From the NCBI GenBank assembly GCA_963748095.1, contig CAVVIO010000097.1:186001-250000 (forward strand): a stretch of 64,000 bases of DNA, read 5' to 3'. This DNA comes from CAVVIO01 sp963748095 (lineage in GTDB: Bacteria > Bacteroidota > Bacteroidia > Bacteroidales > UBA10428). The notes beneath the pieces are model-generated. The model saw only the letters and a list, made by a program, of their open reading frames with translations. It was not told the DNA's origin and ran no database searches. Positions 10,205 to 18,073 of this stretch are shown in pieces; positions within the stretch are counted from its first letter, which is position 1; the number at the start of each line of letters is the position of its first letter. Both the position numbers and the translations under genes were made by a program.

Positions 10205-10615
10205 TTTTTTAATGGAAATTAAAATTAATTACGGTCCAATCATTAATTTCAAAAACTATACAGCACTATTATTATTCATGGATTCAAATAAATTCCGGAT
10301 ATAAGGAATCTTTCTATTGAAATCTTGCTGGAATATCACAAGTTGGAAATTCACTGCAATAATAAGTATTTCATAACAATTACCAAAAAAAAAGATTAAT
10401 TATTTCTTCATAAATATATTTATGAAAATTTTTTTTAACTTTAAAGATTGATTGATAAAATAGTTATTGTCCTGTAACCTAAGTAAATAGTGTAAAAAGA
10501 ATATTAATGAAGGACAGACAAAGATATAAATTATAAATTAAAATACCTAATACAGTTTAGAAAACCTTGAAAAGAAACACTATCACTAAAGCTATCACAC
10601 TAATTCCCTACCAAA
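10205..10615. other. rho-rpoD divergent intergenic region with a 20-bp perfect palindrome
   Basis: 411 bases separate the divergent rho and rpoD genes. The stretch is AT-rich and holds a perfect 20-bp palindrome, TTCATAAATATATTTATGAA, at 10407-10426. TAACTTTA at 10436-10443 loosely fits a -7 element for rpoD, without a convincing -33. I see no RNA gene or reading frame worth calling. Confidence 0.6.
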
Positions 10616-11479
10616 ATGAGACAACTGAAAATCATCAAACAGGTCACCAACAGAGACACACCTTCACTTGATAAATACCTTCATGAAATAGGAAAGGTCG
10701 ATCTCATAAGTGCTGAAGAAGAGGTTGAACTTGCACGTCGTATAAAATTAGGAGATGACAAAGCACTGGATAAACTGATAAAAGCAAATCTGAGGTTTGT
10801 TGTCTCTGTTTCGAAGCAATACCAGAACCAGGGATTAAGTCTTCCTGATGTGATAAACGAGGGAAACCTTGGACTGATAAAAGCTGCCCAGCGATTCGAC
10901 GAAACCCGTGGGTTTAAATTCATTTCTTATGCAGTGTGGTGGATCCGTCAATCAATATTGCAGGCCCTGGCAGAGCAGGCACGTATTGTCAGGCTGCCGT
11001 TAAACAAGATAGGTTCGATCAACAAGATAAACAAAACCCTGATTGAACTGGAACAGCGGTTTGAAAGGGAACCCTCTTTTCAGGAGGTAGCTCAGGTGCT
11101 GGAATTAGCCCCTGAAGATGTAAAAGAATCGCTGAAAAGCGCCCACCGCCATGTTTCCATGGATGCTCCCCTGGCGCAGGGTGAGGACGGAACCATGTAC
11201 GATGTGATGCTTAATAAAGATACACCCAGTCCCGATAAAGGACTGTTGACCGATTCACTTAGAAAAGAAATCGAACGGGCGCTTTCCACACTTACTTTCC
11301 GGGAAGCCAACATTATCAGGTTATATTACGGTCTAAACGGAAAACTCCCACACACACTAGAGGAAATAGGAGAAGAATTTAACCTCACCAGGGAACGTGT
11401 TCGGCAGATAAAAGAAAAAGCCATAAAGCGATTAAAAAATGTGACCCGTTGTAAAAACTTAAAAGTATATCTAGGTTAG
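10616..11479 (+). CDS. rpoD: Primary RNA polymerase sigma factor (RpoD/SigA type)
   Basis: A 287-residue sigma-70 factor with the compact primary-sigma layout of the Bacteroidota, lacking a long region 1.1. Region 1.2 begins at about residue 17 ([16 protein letters not shown]). Region 2 follows, with [31 protein letters not shown] and the promoter-melting stretch [15 protein letters not shown]. Region 3 spans about 133-210. Region 4 ends with the helix-turn-helix [26 protein letters not shown]. It starts after the last in-frame ATG before region 1.2. A strong terminator follows at 11502. Confidence 0.96.
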   Translation: MRQLKIIKQVTNRDTPSLDKYLHEIGKVDLISAEEEVELARRIKLGDDKALDKLIKANLRFVVSVSKQYQNQGLSLPDVINEGNLGLIKAAQRFDETRGFKFISYAVWWIRQSILQALAEQARIVRLPLNKIGSINKINKTLIELEQRFEREPSFQEVAQVLELAPEDVKESLKSAHRHVSMDAPLAQGEDGTMYDVMLNKDTPSPDKGLLTDSLRKEIERALSTLTFREANIIRLYYGLNGKLPHTLEEIGEEFNLTRERVRQIKEKAIKRLKNVTRCKNLKVYLG

Positions 11480-11501
11480 TATATCAATAAAATCAATATT
11501 T

Positions 11502-11530
11502 AAAAGAGGAAATTGGCTATTTCCTCTTTT
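11502..11530 (+). terminator. Intrinsic terminator of rpoD
   Basis: An 11-bp stem AAAAGAGGAAA / TTTCCTCTTTT with a 7-base loop is followed by a T-rich tract. It falls inside the upstream extension of the rpe frame, which supports the shorter rpe start at 11576. Confidence 0.85.
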
Positions 11531-11575
11531 TTCTTTTTTTATTATTTTATTTTTGCCTACAATAATGACAAAATT

Positions 11576-12226
11576 ATGAATCGAATAGTTGCCCCTTCCC
11601 TGTTAGCTGCCGATTTCAGCAATCTGGGTGCTGAAATTGAGATGATCAACAAAAGTGAAGCCGACTGGCTCCACCTTGATATTATGGATGGTGTGTTTGT
11701 CCCCAATATCTCTTTTGGCTTTCCTGTGATCAAATTCGTTAATGAATTGTCACAGAAACCCCTTGATGTTCATTTGATGATCATCCAACCGGAACGTTAC
11801 CTGGAACGGTTCAAAGAAGCAGGAGCTTACAGGCTTACTGTACATTACGAAGCCTGCACACATTTGCACCGCGTTGTAGAAGAAATTAAAGACCTGGGCA
11901 TGAAAGCAGGAGTAACTCTTAATCCGCATACTCCTGTACATTTGCTGGAGGATATTATCGGTGAACTTGACCTGGTGCTAATTATGTCAGTAAATCCGGG
12001 ATTCGGCGGTCAGCATTTTATTGAAAATACCTATTCGAAAATAGAAAACCTGAAAAAGCTCATTGAACGTAAAAATGCTTCTACACTGATAGAAGTGGAC
12101 GGGGGCATCGATATCTCTAACGCAGGCCGGTTATACAAAACCGGGGCAAATGCTCTTGTGACCGGAACAACCGTATTCGGCTCTGATGATCCGGCAGCCA
12201 CCATTACTGCACTGAAAAATGCCTGA
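11576..12226 (+). CDS. rpe: Ribulose-phosphate 3-epimerase
   Basis: Interconverts ribulose-5-phosphate and xylulose-5-phosphate in the pentose phosphate pathway. The protein is a TIM barrel of 216 residues starting MNRIVAPSLLAADFSNLG. A longer frame from a TTG at 11513 is rejected because it covers the rpoD terminator and encodes a non-family, Phe-rich leader. Family motifs are visible: HLDIMDGVFVPNISFG (metal-binding and catalytic Asp), DVHLMI, LIMSVNPGFGGQ (phosphate grip) and LIEVDGGID (second catalytic Asp). TATTTTTG at 11548-11555 fits a -7 element. It converges on the next gene with only 4 bases between stop codons. Confidence 0.95.
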   Translation: MNRIVAPSLLAADFSNLGAEIEMINKSEADWLHLDIMDGVFVPNISFGFPVIKFVNELSQKPLDVHLMIIQPERYLERFKEAGAYRLTVHYEACTHLHRVVEEIKDLGMKAGVTLNPHTPVHLLEDIIGELDLVLIMSVNPGFGGQHFIENTYSKIENLKKLIERKNASTLIEVDGGIDISNAGRLYKTGANALVTGTTVFGSDDPAATITALKNA

Positions 12227-12230
12227 AAGA

Positions 12231-13454
12231 TTATTCTTTTCCGGCCAGATAATCTTCTAAATAACTAAAGGACTCTGTCAGCTTACCGTTCTTTAAAATG
12301 GTAGCCCGCCGGATGATCCCCTGATCGTCATTTCCAAGCAATGCCGGTAAAACGGAATGCAGTAAGGCTTCCCCGAAATCACGCGATGAATCCCTGGGTA
12401 ATTCACCCGGTAAATTATCAACAGCCATTACCGTCACCGATCTTTCCGAGAAGGAATGTACTTCTTTTCCCGCAAACGGATCGTATCCGTACAACGGATT
12501 GTCGATGGTGGAAGCCCTGATGGTAGAAGCGATGGGGCCGTTCAGATCGCAACTGATATCAGCTATCACCTTTATGTTAAAATTCGGTGTCGTCATATCT
12601 TCTTTTGTGATAAATACCGGTGAGGCAGGATCCCAGAAATGACAGGCCATAAACAAGTCGGTTACCCGTGTGTAAGGCAAAAAAGTGGATTGATAGGCTT
12701 CGGGATGTTTTATAAAATGCCCAAAATCGAAAGGATTGCCATCTTTTCTGCTGGTGTAATGCTGCGGTTCGATGCGGGTATAAACTGCTTCATTGAAATT
12801 TTTCGATAAAAATTCCTCCGCTGTCACCTGCCTTATCCCTGCATGATCCAGTATTTCTTTTGCTCCTCCGGCTACCCTTCCGCCTCCGGTTATCAGAATT
12901 TTTATGGCTGGCAATTTTACTTTTTTAAGTTCCTGTTTCACTTCTCCGATATCAAAACAATTATGTGCAGGCTTCAGATCATAGGTTCCAAATCGTTTGC
13001 CGTATGCCAGCAAACCGTTATAGGAACCCACCACTCCTGCCCAGTAGCCGAATGCCACCAGACGTATATTGTTCGAATCGGTCAAATATTCATAATCGAT
13101 AAGGGTATTGCCTGATATGGCCATTTTTTGCAATAGCCCCCTGTTATAGGGCTGTTTTTTTGCTGAATGCGAGAACAGCACATAGGTTTTATTTTTTAGT
13201 ATAGTCCCCGGATCCGTTTCCTTTAATCCTATCAATACCGAACAATCGTTAATGTTTTCATTTACGGTCAATCCTGCGTCCCTGTATTCAGTATCGCTGT
13301 AACACCTGTTATCTCCCGGCTGGACGATTATTTCCAGGTGCGGATAATTCTTTTTCAAACGGACAAGCTGTTCCGGTGTCAGCGCCACGCGGTATACAGG
13401 TGGAACTTTTGTTTCACAAAGGATCCCTAATTTCAAAATTATCTGGTTCATCAC
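12231..13454 (-). CDS. Alanine dehydrogenase / LYS1-like NAD(P)-dependent oxidoreductase
   Basis: A 407-residue protein of the alanine dehydrogenase/transhydrogenase superfamily. The N-terminal half has the typical opening LGILCETKVPPVYRVALTPEQ and DAGL repeats of the AlaDH/PNT N-domain. The Rossmann part carries ILITGGGRVAGGAKEIL (about 180), where alanine dehydrogenases have GxGxxG. The C-terminal part, with VIADISCDLNGPIASTIRAS and the DNLPGELPRDSSRDFG motif, resembles the saccharopine dehydrogenase (lysine-forming, LYS1) branch more than true alanine dehydrogenase. The substrate cannot be set from sequence. Met1 or Met2 are both possible starts. It is convergent with rpe and divergent from ssrA. 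Confidence 0.75.
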   Translation of the reverse strand: MMNQIILKLGILCETKVPPVYRVALTPEQLVRLKKNYPHLEIIVQPGDNRCYSDTEYRDAGLTVNENINDCSVLIGLKETDPGTILKNKTYVLFSHSAKKQPYNRGLLQKMAISGNTLIDYEYLTDSNNIRLVAFGYWAGVVGSYNGLLAYGKRFGTYDLKPAHNCFDIGEVKQELKKVKLPAIKILITGGGRVAGGAKEILDHAGIRQVTAEEFLSKNFNEAVYTRIEPQHYTSRKDGNPFDFGHFIKHPEAYQSTFLPYTRVTDLFMACHFWDPASPVFITKEDMTTPNFNIKVIADISCDLNGPIASTIRASTIDNPLYGYDPFAGKEVHSFSERSVTVMAVDNLPGELPRDSSRDFGEALLHSVLPALLGNDDQGIIRRATILKNGKLTESFSYLEDYLAGKE

Positions 13455-13525
13455 AGGTTTTATTTTAAAACATATTAAATCTTCTAAAGTTAACTAAAGA
13501 TTTCTTAATTTTACATGACTTATCA

Positions 13526-13922
13526 GGGGCTGTTTTGGTTTTGACAGCAAGGTAAATTGGTAAGTAAGCATGCCGGGCTATGCATTTTATCCCGTAAAAC
13601 TGAAGTGCACCTTTATAAATGGCGAATCAAATTTTGCGCTCGCTGCCTAATCGAAGTTTAGTAGATAAGGCGTAATCCCGACACCAGGTGCCGGGACGGG
13701 CTGTTTCTCCGAGACCTTTCCTTCCGGTTTAGGATCAAAGGGACACATCGTGAGTGGAGGATAGCCGGGATGGCTCCCTGGAGTTCCGGCGAAAATTAAA
13801 AGGGATAAGTTTCAGGTCGGGTGCCAGTCTCCAGCCTGTTTCCGACAATTAATGGCAGGATAAGCATGTAGAAAGCTTATGGGTTTCTTGTTTGGACGAG
13901 GGTTCGAGTCCCTCCAGCTCCA
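13526..13922 (+). ncRNA. ssrA: tmRNA (ssrA), tag GESNFALAA
   Basis: Transfer-messenger RNA that rescues stalled ribosomes and tags the unfinished protein for proteolysis. The 5' end GGGGCTG (13526-13532) pairs with the 3' end CAGCTCC (13915-13921), giving the acceptor stem with one G-U pair, and A13922 is the discriminator. The T-arm is visible as GGGTTCGAGTCCC (about 13900-13912). The tag frame 13621-13650 reads GGC GAA TCA AAT TTT GCG CTC GCT GCC TAA, i.e. Gly-Glu-Ser-Asn-Phe-Ala-Leu-Ala-Ala-stop. The CCA end is not encoded (CA follows the discriminator) and must be added. Its length of about 397 nt is normal for a one-piece tmRNA. Confidence 0.96.
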
Positions 13923-14218
13923 CAAAACAGTTTGGGGTTTGAGTTTTGAGCAAGTGCGAAGAACTTGAACACCAAAGTGTTTTGTTCCTCAAGACTCTAA
14001 CTCAAACTAATTATCAAATGTTTGATTTTGAAGAACTTGAAGTATAGAATAAAGTCAAAGCTTTCCAATATGGAAAATACCTGAAGTCAGGCTTTGGTAT
14101 GGTTTTCCGTAATTACAGACTGATCTGATACATTGACATATTTTTCTTTGTAGCTGATGCTATGCCGGCAGACCAAATGATAGTACCAATATTCATTCAT
14201 ATTATAGGCATAATCCGG
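13923..14218. other. Structured non-coding stretch downstream of ssrA
   Basis: Two structured elements and no gene. The first, 13937-14007, is a long imperfect stem: GTTTGAG pairs with CTCAAAC, TTGAG with CTCAA, and the tip is AACAC-CAAA-GTGTT. It may act as the ssrA terminator but lacks a clear T run. The second, 14056-14096, could fold as a small three-way junction: outer CAAAG / CTTTG, with inner hairpins TTTCC-AATAT-GGAAA and CCTGA-AG-TCAGG. The word GAAGAACTTGAA recurs at about 13959 and 14031. I see no copy of the ssrA 3' end that would mark an integration site. Confidence 0.5.
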
Positions 14219-14770
14219 CTAAAACAACGGCAACCGGTATTGCATGTTAATCCCTCTATACAGTTTTCCGAACTGGCCATTTACCTGGAATTTTCGGTAT
14301 TCCACTCCTATGTTGAACAGAGGTTTCAAACCATTCCTGTCGTACGAATAAAATCCTGTTCCGGCAACTATACAAAAGGGCCGCACATCATACAGGGTTT
14401 TTAAATCCGAATACATTTTTTTATACCCATTGTATAGGCTGTCGGCCAGAATGATCATTTTCTCCTGTACTACAATATGACTGTCGGCTTTTGCTTCGTA
14501 ATTATCATACGATGTGATCAATCTGTCTTTCGCTTTGATGATACTGTCAAGACGTTCTGCTTTCATTTCGGCAAGCCGGGCTCTTTTGTAAAGCTCGATA
14601 TACTGACTGTAGTTAACAGTTATAAGAGTATCTTCCGTGTCCTGAAATAACCAGTTTCCGGCTTGTACTTCTTTGCCCTGAATGGTTTTACCTTTTACGG
14701 TGATGCTTTCCTGGGCTCCAGCATGAAAGATACACGCGATACTTGAAAGGATGATTATTATCGTTTTCAT
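14219..14770 (-). CDS. Exported coiled-coil protein of the amidase operon
   Basis: A 183-residue protein I do not recognise. It begins with a clear signal peptide (MKTIIIILSSIACIFHAGAQ). Residues about 50-115 are predicted by eye as a long amphipathic helix or coiled coil (YKRARLAEMKAERLDSIIKA). The C-terminal 60 residues alternate polar and aromatic/hydrophobic residues and end LYRGINMQYRLPLF. That closing Phe after a beta-like stretch suggests a small outer-membrane-associated beta structure, but this is inference. It is the last gene of the four-gene operon, 2 bases after the preceding gene. Its job is probably to link the inner-membrane partners to the outer membrane or cell wall. Confidence 0.7.
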   Translation of the reverse strand: MKTIIIILSSIACIFHAGAQESITVKGKTIQGKEVQAGNWLFQDTEDTLITVNYSQYIELYKRARLAEMKAERLDSIIKAKDRLITSYDNYEAKADSHIVVQEKMIILADSLYNGYKKMYSDLKTLYDVRPFCIVAGTGFYSYDRNGLKPLFNIGVEYRKFQVNGQFGKLYRGINMQYRLPLF

Positions 14771-14772
14771 TT

Positions 14773-15219
14773 TTATTTACTTAAATACTTATTTACCTCT
14801 TGTATCATATCTTCCGGGGAGGCTTCCTTTATTTGCTTCTCCAGTTTTGAAGCATCCTCAGCATATTTTTCATCGGCTTTCAGAATGTCGATAGCTGTTT
14901 TCTTTTTCATTTCCCCGAGTTCTTTTTTAGCCATTTCGTAATTTTCGCGACTTATCGCATGTTCTTTTGCCTGCAGTTCGTATTTCTCTTCCAGGATATC
15001 GAGTTCTTTTTCCCGTTTTGCCAGTTCTTCCAATAAGCGTTTATTTCTTTTTGACTTAAATATGGCGATTGCCCCCACTGCAAACAATCCAAAAAGCAAC
15101 AGCCACGACCGTATGCTGGTTAACTTAAAATCGCGGATAAAGAACACGAGGGCAATGACCAATAATAACCCGATCACCCAGTAATCAATACTGTTATGAA
15201 AAAAGTTGATTAGTTTCAT
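14773..15219 (-). CDS. Small membrane protein with C-terminal coiled coil
   Basis: 148 residues, family not recognised. Two hydrophobic helices lie at about 13-29 (VIGLLLVIALVFFI) and 38-54 (SWLLLFGLFAVGAIAIF). They are followed by a strongly basic stretch KSKRNKR and then a continuous charged coiled coil from about 60 to 140. By the positive-inside rule the basic stretch after the second helix places the coiled coil in the cytoplasm. This argues against a simple phage i-spanin, whose coil is periplasmic. It is third in the operon, 4 bases after the preceding gene and 2 before the next. Confidence 0.7.
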   Translation of the reverse strand: MKLINFFHNSIDYWVIGLLLVIALVFFIRDFKLTSIRSWLLLFGLFAVGAIAIFKSKRNKRLLEELAKREKELDILEEKYELQAKEHAISRENYEMAKKELGEMKKKTAIDILKADEKYAEDASKLEKQIKEASPEDMIQEVNKYLSK

Positions 15220-15223
15220 AGCG

Positions 15224-15799
15224 TTACTTTTTTTTCGATTTACCGATGTTTTCGACTCTTACAAATAACTGGTGCATGGGTTCCGAACCCGCTGTCATTA
15301 TACCGGCAGTAATTAATATTTTAATTATTACAGGTGTTTTCACGCTCAGCGACTCATTCATGTTTCCCACGTTTACCAGGATAGCTACCAGGTCGAGTTT
15401 ATATTTCTGATATACCCATACCGAGAAAAGCAGCGAAAGTAGAAAGGCAAATACACGGCTGATGATCCGGTAATTATGTGTGCGGATGGATTTGGCAGCT
15501 ATCACTTCCTTCCCCCCTATGTAAGGTTTATCCGATACAAACCGCCATAATATCCATTTATACAGCAGTTTTTTATCTTCGGCATCGCTTCCCTGGTTAC
15601 GGTACAGGCGGTCGAGACGTATCTTCAGCTTTTCTGCCTGCCTGTTCCAGTATTTATATCCGCCCACTTTGAAATCGGCATATTTGACAATGCTAACAAA
15701 AACTTCTGCGGTACGTTCTACAAAGATGGCCAGTATAAGAAATAAAAACAGCAGGTAGGTGATGCGTGTAATAACGCTTAAGGTGGTTACTTCTTCCAT
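15224..15799 (-). CDS. Three-helix membrane protein, paralogue of the amidase membrane domain
   Basis: 191 residues with three hydrophobic segments at about 13-36, 112-130 and 156-178. It matches the membrane part of the upstream amidase in order and in local motifs. LAIFVERTAEVFVSIVKY here parallels ASLLIERLLTFLNMAMNR there, and ITAGIMTAGSEPMHQLF parallels FTGIIIGSGSKPINFLM. It therefore looks like the same membrane module without the enzyme domain. The small size and paired arrangement with a cell-wall amidase recall holin-type proteins, but no known holin family is recognised. It lies 2 bases after the amidase gene and 4 before the next gene. Confidence 0.72.
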   Translation of the reverse strand: MEEVTTLSVITRITYLLFLFLILAIFVERTAEVFVSIVKYADFKVGGYKYWNRQAEKLKIRLDRLYRNQGSDAEDKKLLYKWILWRFVSDKPYIGGKEVIAAKSIRTHNYRIISRVFAFLLSLLFSVWVYQKYKLDLVAILVNVGNMNESLSVKTPVIIKILITAGIMTAGSEPMHQLFVRVENIGKSKKK

Positions 15800-15801
15800 G
15801 A

Positions 15802-17178
15802 TTATGAATTTTTGGGGTATACCATTGGTTTTTCTTTAAAACGACCGAGTGCTTCCTTGAAAGAAACATCGGCTTTCCATTTGGCATGATATTGCCTGAT
15901 CAGGTCTTCGAATTGCGATTGCGGAAAGTTACTTCCCGGACAAGCTTTTGCGGCAATGTACTTATGAGGAATTATTCCTGCCGGCTTGCCGGAAGTTATT
16001 TTTGAAGTATGAAATTTCAACGTTTTCATATCGTGCAGGAGCGCATACATAGCTGTTACCCTTGCAGCAGCCTGCAACTGGGCTGGTTTCGGTGTAAGGA
16101 TACCCAGTTTCCCGTCTACATTAGAACTTGGAATATTTGGATTAGGCTCGAAATTACCCTGGAAAGCAATACCGAATGAGTGAAAGTTATGGGGAGATGC
16201 ATGATTCCCTACCCTGTCCCACCGACATAGTACCCGTATGGTCCCGTCCTGAAAAACCACACAATGATATCCGGTAAGCCATCCTTTACGGTCGAATTCC
16301 TTTACCACCTCGGCAAAGGGGGCGTCGCTATGCTGAGTAGTGTGATGGTAAACAATCAGATCGATATCGCCGGTGTATTTGTGTACATTCTCCAGCCGCT
16401 GTGGCCGGTCGCCTCCATCGTATTCAAATCCTACCAGTTCCTCTATGAAAACAGGTTGTAAGGCCAGGGTAACAGGCTGTATTGCAGGAACGGGCGCCGT
16501 TACTTTGGTCTTTTCAACTATTTCCGAACCGGGTGTTTCTTTTATCTCTTCCTGTACTTCTTGGATGTCGACATGTATTTTCCGGTTTACCAGAAAGTTC
16601 ATCAGGAAGTTGATGGGTTTTGATCCCGAACCGATGATGATACCTGTAAAAACATATTCCCACATAAAATGGGATGCTGGCCAGGTTCCGGTGAGTGAAT
16701 ACGAAAAGAATTCCCAGATGGAAAATTTCATGCTAATGCAGAAAGTAATAGCAATAAGGCTGCCCAATATCTGCATCCAGAATTCTTTCATGATCACATT
16801 GTTTTCCTTATACGTCTCATACCGCTTTTCATCCTCCAAAATCTCTTTTACCGGCCTCAGGTACAGGATATCGAAGCCGGAGATTACTTTTCTTTTTTCT
16901 TCGATGGCAGGGTTGAAAGCAACTTCACCGGGATTGTTGTCTTCTGTTACCTCTTCATCTGCTTCTTTTAGCGCCATATCTTCCTTCGCGGCCTCCATAT
17001 CGCGGTCTATCCGCAGTTTTGTTTTTTCCGACAGGATAAAGCGGTTGGAGTACTTAAAAATGAAAAGACGGTTCATGGCCATGTTCAGGAATGTAAGGAG
17101 ACGCTCTATCAGCAGGGAGGCTCCCAGCAGGGCCATGAGTTTAACGATCAGTTGATCGAGTAGAATGTACTCTTTCAT
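15802..17178 (-). CDS. Membrane-anchored N-acetylmuramoyl-L-alanine amidase (Amidase_2/PGRP fold)
   Basis: 458 residues in two parts. Residues 1-200 hold three membrane helices (about 9-38, 134-160, 170-198), separated by an acidic loop. Residues 200-270 form a Pro/Glu/Lys-rich linker. Residues 272-435 are an Amidase_2/peptidoglycan-recognition domain: LIVYHHTT (His278/His279), YHCVVFQDGTIRVL, and IIPHKYIAAKACPGSNFP, which supplies His405 and Cys413 as zinc ligands. Such enzymes cut the amide bond between muramic acid and L-Ala in peptidoglycan. Membrane anchoring of this fold is unusual. It is the first gene of a four-gene operon with gaps of 2, 4 and 2 bases. The linker topology should place the enzyme in the periplasm, but this needs testing. 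Confidence 0.85.
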   Translation of the reverse strand: MKEYILLDQLIVKLMALLGASLLIERLLTFLNMAMNRLFIFKYSNRFILSEKTKLRIDRDMEAAKEDMALKEADEEVTEDNNPGEVAFNPAIEEKRKVISGFDILYLRPVKEILEDEKRYETYKENNVIMKEFWMQILGSLIAITFCISMKFSIWEFFSYSLTGTWPASHFMWEYVFTGIIIGSGSKPINFLMNFLVNRKIHVDIQEVQEEIKETPGSEIVEKTKVTAPVPAIQPVTLALQPVFIEELVGFEYDGGDRPQRLENVHKYTGDIDLIVYHHTTQHSDAPFAEVVKEFDRKGWLTGYHCVVFQDGTIRVLCRWDRVGNHASPHNFHSFGIAFQGNFEPNPNIPSSNVDGKLGILTPKPAQLQAAARVTAMYALLHDMKTLKFHTSKITSGKPAGIIPHKYIAAKACPGSNFPQSQFEDLIRQYHAKWKADVSFKEALGRFKEKPMVYPKNS

Positions 17179-17389
17179 GGTTTCATGGTATTTGGTTTGA
17201 TATTCAACTATTTTTATAATTTTTATGAATCCTGTTATATTTTGATTTCTGTCTTTTCGCCTGTCACGAAATAAATATATGGGATAATTCAGAAAAAAGC
17301 AAGCTTAGTCTGCTTATATATTTTCGGTTAAGACAGGAGCTTACCTGATGGAAGGAGGCCATAGCTGAACAGGGGATACTGGTAATATT
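17179..17389. repeat. Intergenic repeat copy A, between the LytTR regulator and the amidase operon
   Basis: The segment 17268-17345 (GAAATAAATATATGGGATAATTC onward in pieces) is near-identical to copy B at 19374. Shared exact blocks include AGCAAGCTTAGTCTGCTTA (17298-17316) and ATTTTCGGTTAAGA. The right end ATAGCTGAAC at about 17362 is a degenerate complement of the TTCGGTTAAG arm. No convincing promoter for the amidase operon was found here. Confidence 0.8.
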
Positions 17390-18073
17390 TTATTCATTTA
17401 GTCTTAGTACGCTATTAAATCTTTCCCGATAGCTCATGCCTATAGGGATATGCTGTTCTCCAATCGTTATTATGTTACGTTCTATGTTTTCAATTTTATT
17501 AATTGCCACAATAAACGATTTATGTACACGTATGAAATTGTTGGCAGGTAATAATTTTTCCATATTTTGAAAACTCTGTAAGGTCATTATTTTCGTATGA
17601 TATGTAATAATTCTTAAATAAGCACCTTGTCCCTCTATGTATAATATGTCAGAGAAATTGATTCGCTCCATACGATATTCTGTTTTTACAAACATATAAT
17701 CCTTTTGTTGTTTGACATCCAATTCATTTTGCACCTTATCAATTGCTTTTAAAAATCGCTCAAATGAATAAGGCTTTAACAAATAATCTGCAACGGAATA
17801 ATCAAATCCATTGACCGCATATTGACTATAAGCTGACACTATTATAATTTTAGGACAATTCTGCAATGATTCAATAAATTGTAAACCTGAGAATTGTTCC
17901 ATCTGAATGTCGAGAAAAACTAAATCGACTAGGTTAGTTTTCATGAATGTAATTGCTTCAATTCCTTTATTGAAGGACATTAATAGATTCAATAACGGAA
18001 TTTGTTTAATAAACCCCTCCAATTTTTCCACAGCCAGGGGGGTGTCGTCAACAACTATACAATTAATTCTCAT
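17390..18073 (-). CDS. LytTR-family response regulator
   Basis: 227 residues: an N-terminal receiver domain followed by a LytTR DNA-binding domain. The receiver has the acidic pair in VVDDTP (Asp9/Asp10), the phosphorylation site Asp55 in LVFLDIQM and Lys100 in YLLKPYSF. The LytTR domain spans about 120-225 (FVKTEYRMERINFSDILYIEG ... FIRVHKSFIVAINKIE). It is encoded directly after, and overlapping by 11 bases, the sensor kinase gene. The classical LytSR pair of Staphylococcus controls holin-like and murein-hydrolase-related genes. The nearest downstream genes here are a membrane amidase operon, so a similar target is an attractive inference. Confidence 0.92.
   Translation of the reverse strand: MRINCIVVDDTPLAVEKLEGFIKQIPLLNLLMSFNKGIEAITFMKTNLVDLVFLDIQMEQFSGLQFIESLQNCPKIIIVSAYSQYAVNGFDYSVADYLLKPYSFERFLKAIDKVQNELDVKQQKDYMFVKTEYRMERINFSDILYIEGQGAYLRIITYHTKIMTLQSFQNMEKLLPANNFIRVHKSFIVAINKIENIERNIITIGEQHIPIGMSYRERFNSVLRLNE

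Noticed and set aside
11513..11575. Longer rpe start
   Set aside because: It overlaps a strong rpoD terminator and encodes a non-family Phe-rich leader.
14219..17178. Phage lysis cassette (holin, endolysin, two spanins)
   Set aside because: The third protein's coiled coil is predicted cytoplasmic, the last gene has no lipobox, and no other phage genes are nearby. Kept as an analogy only.
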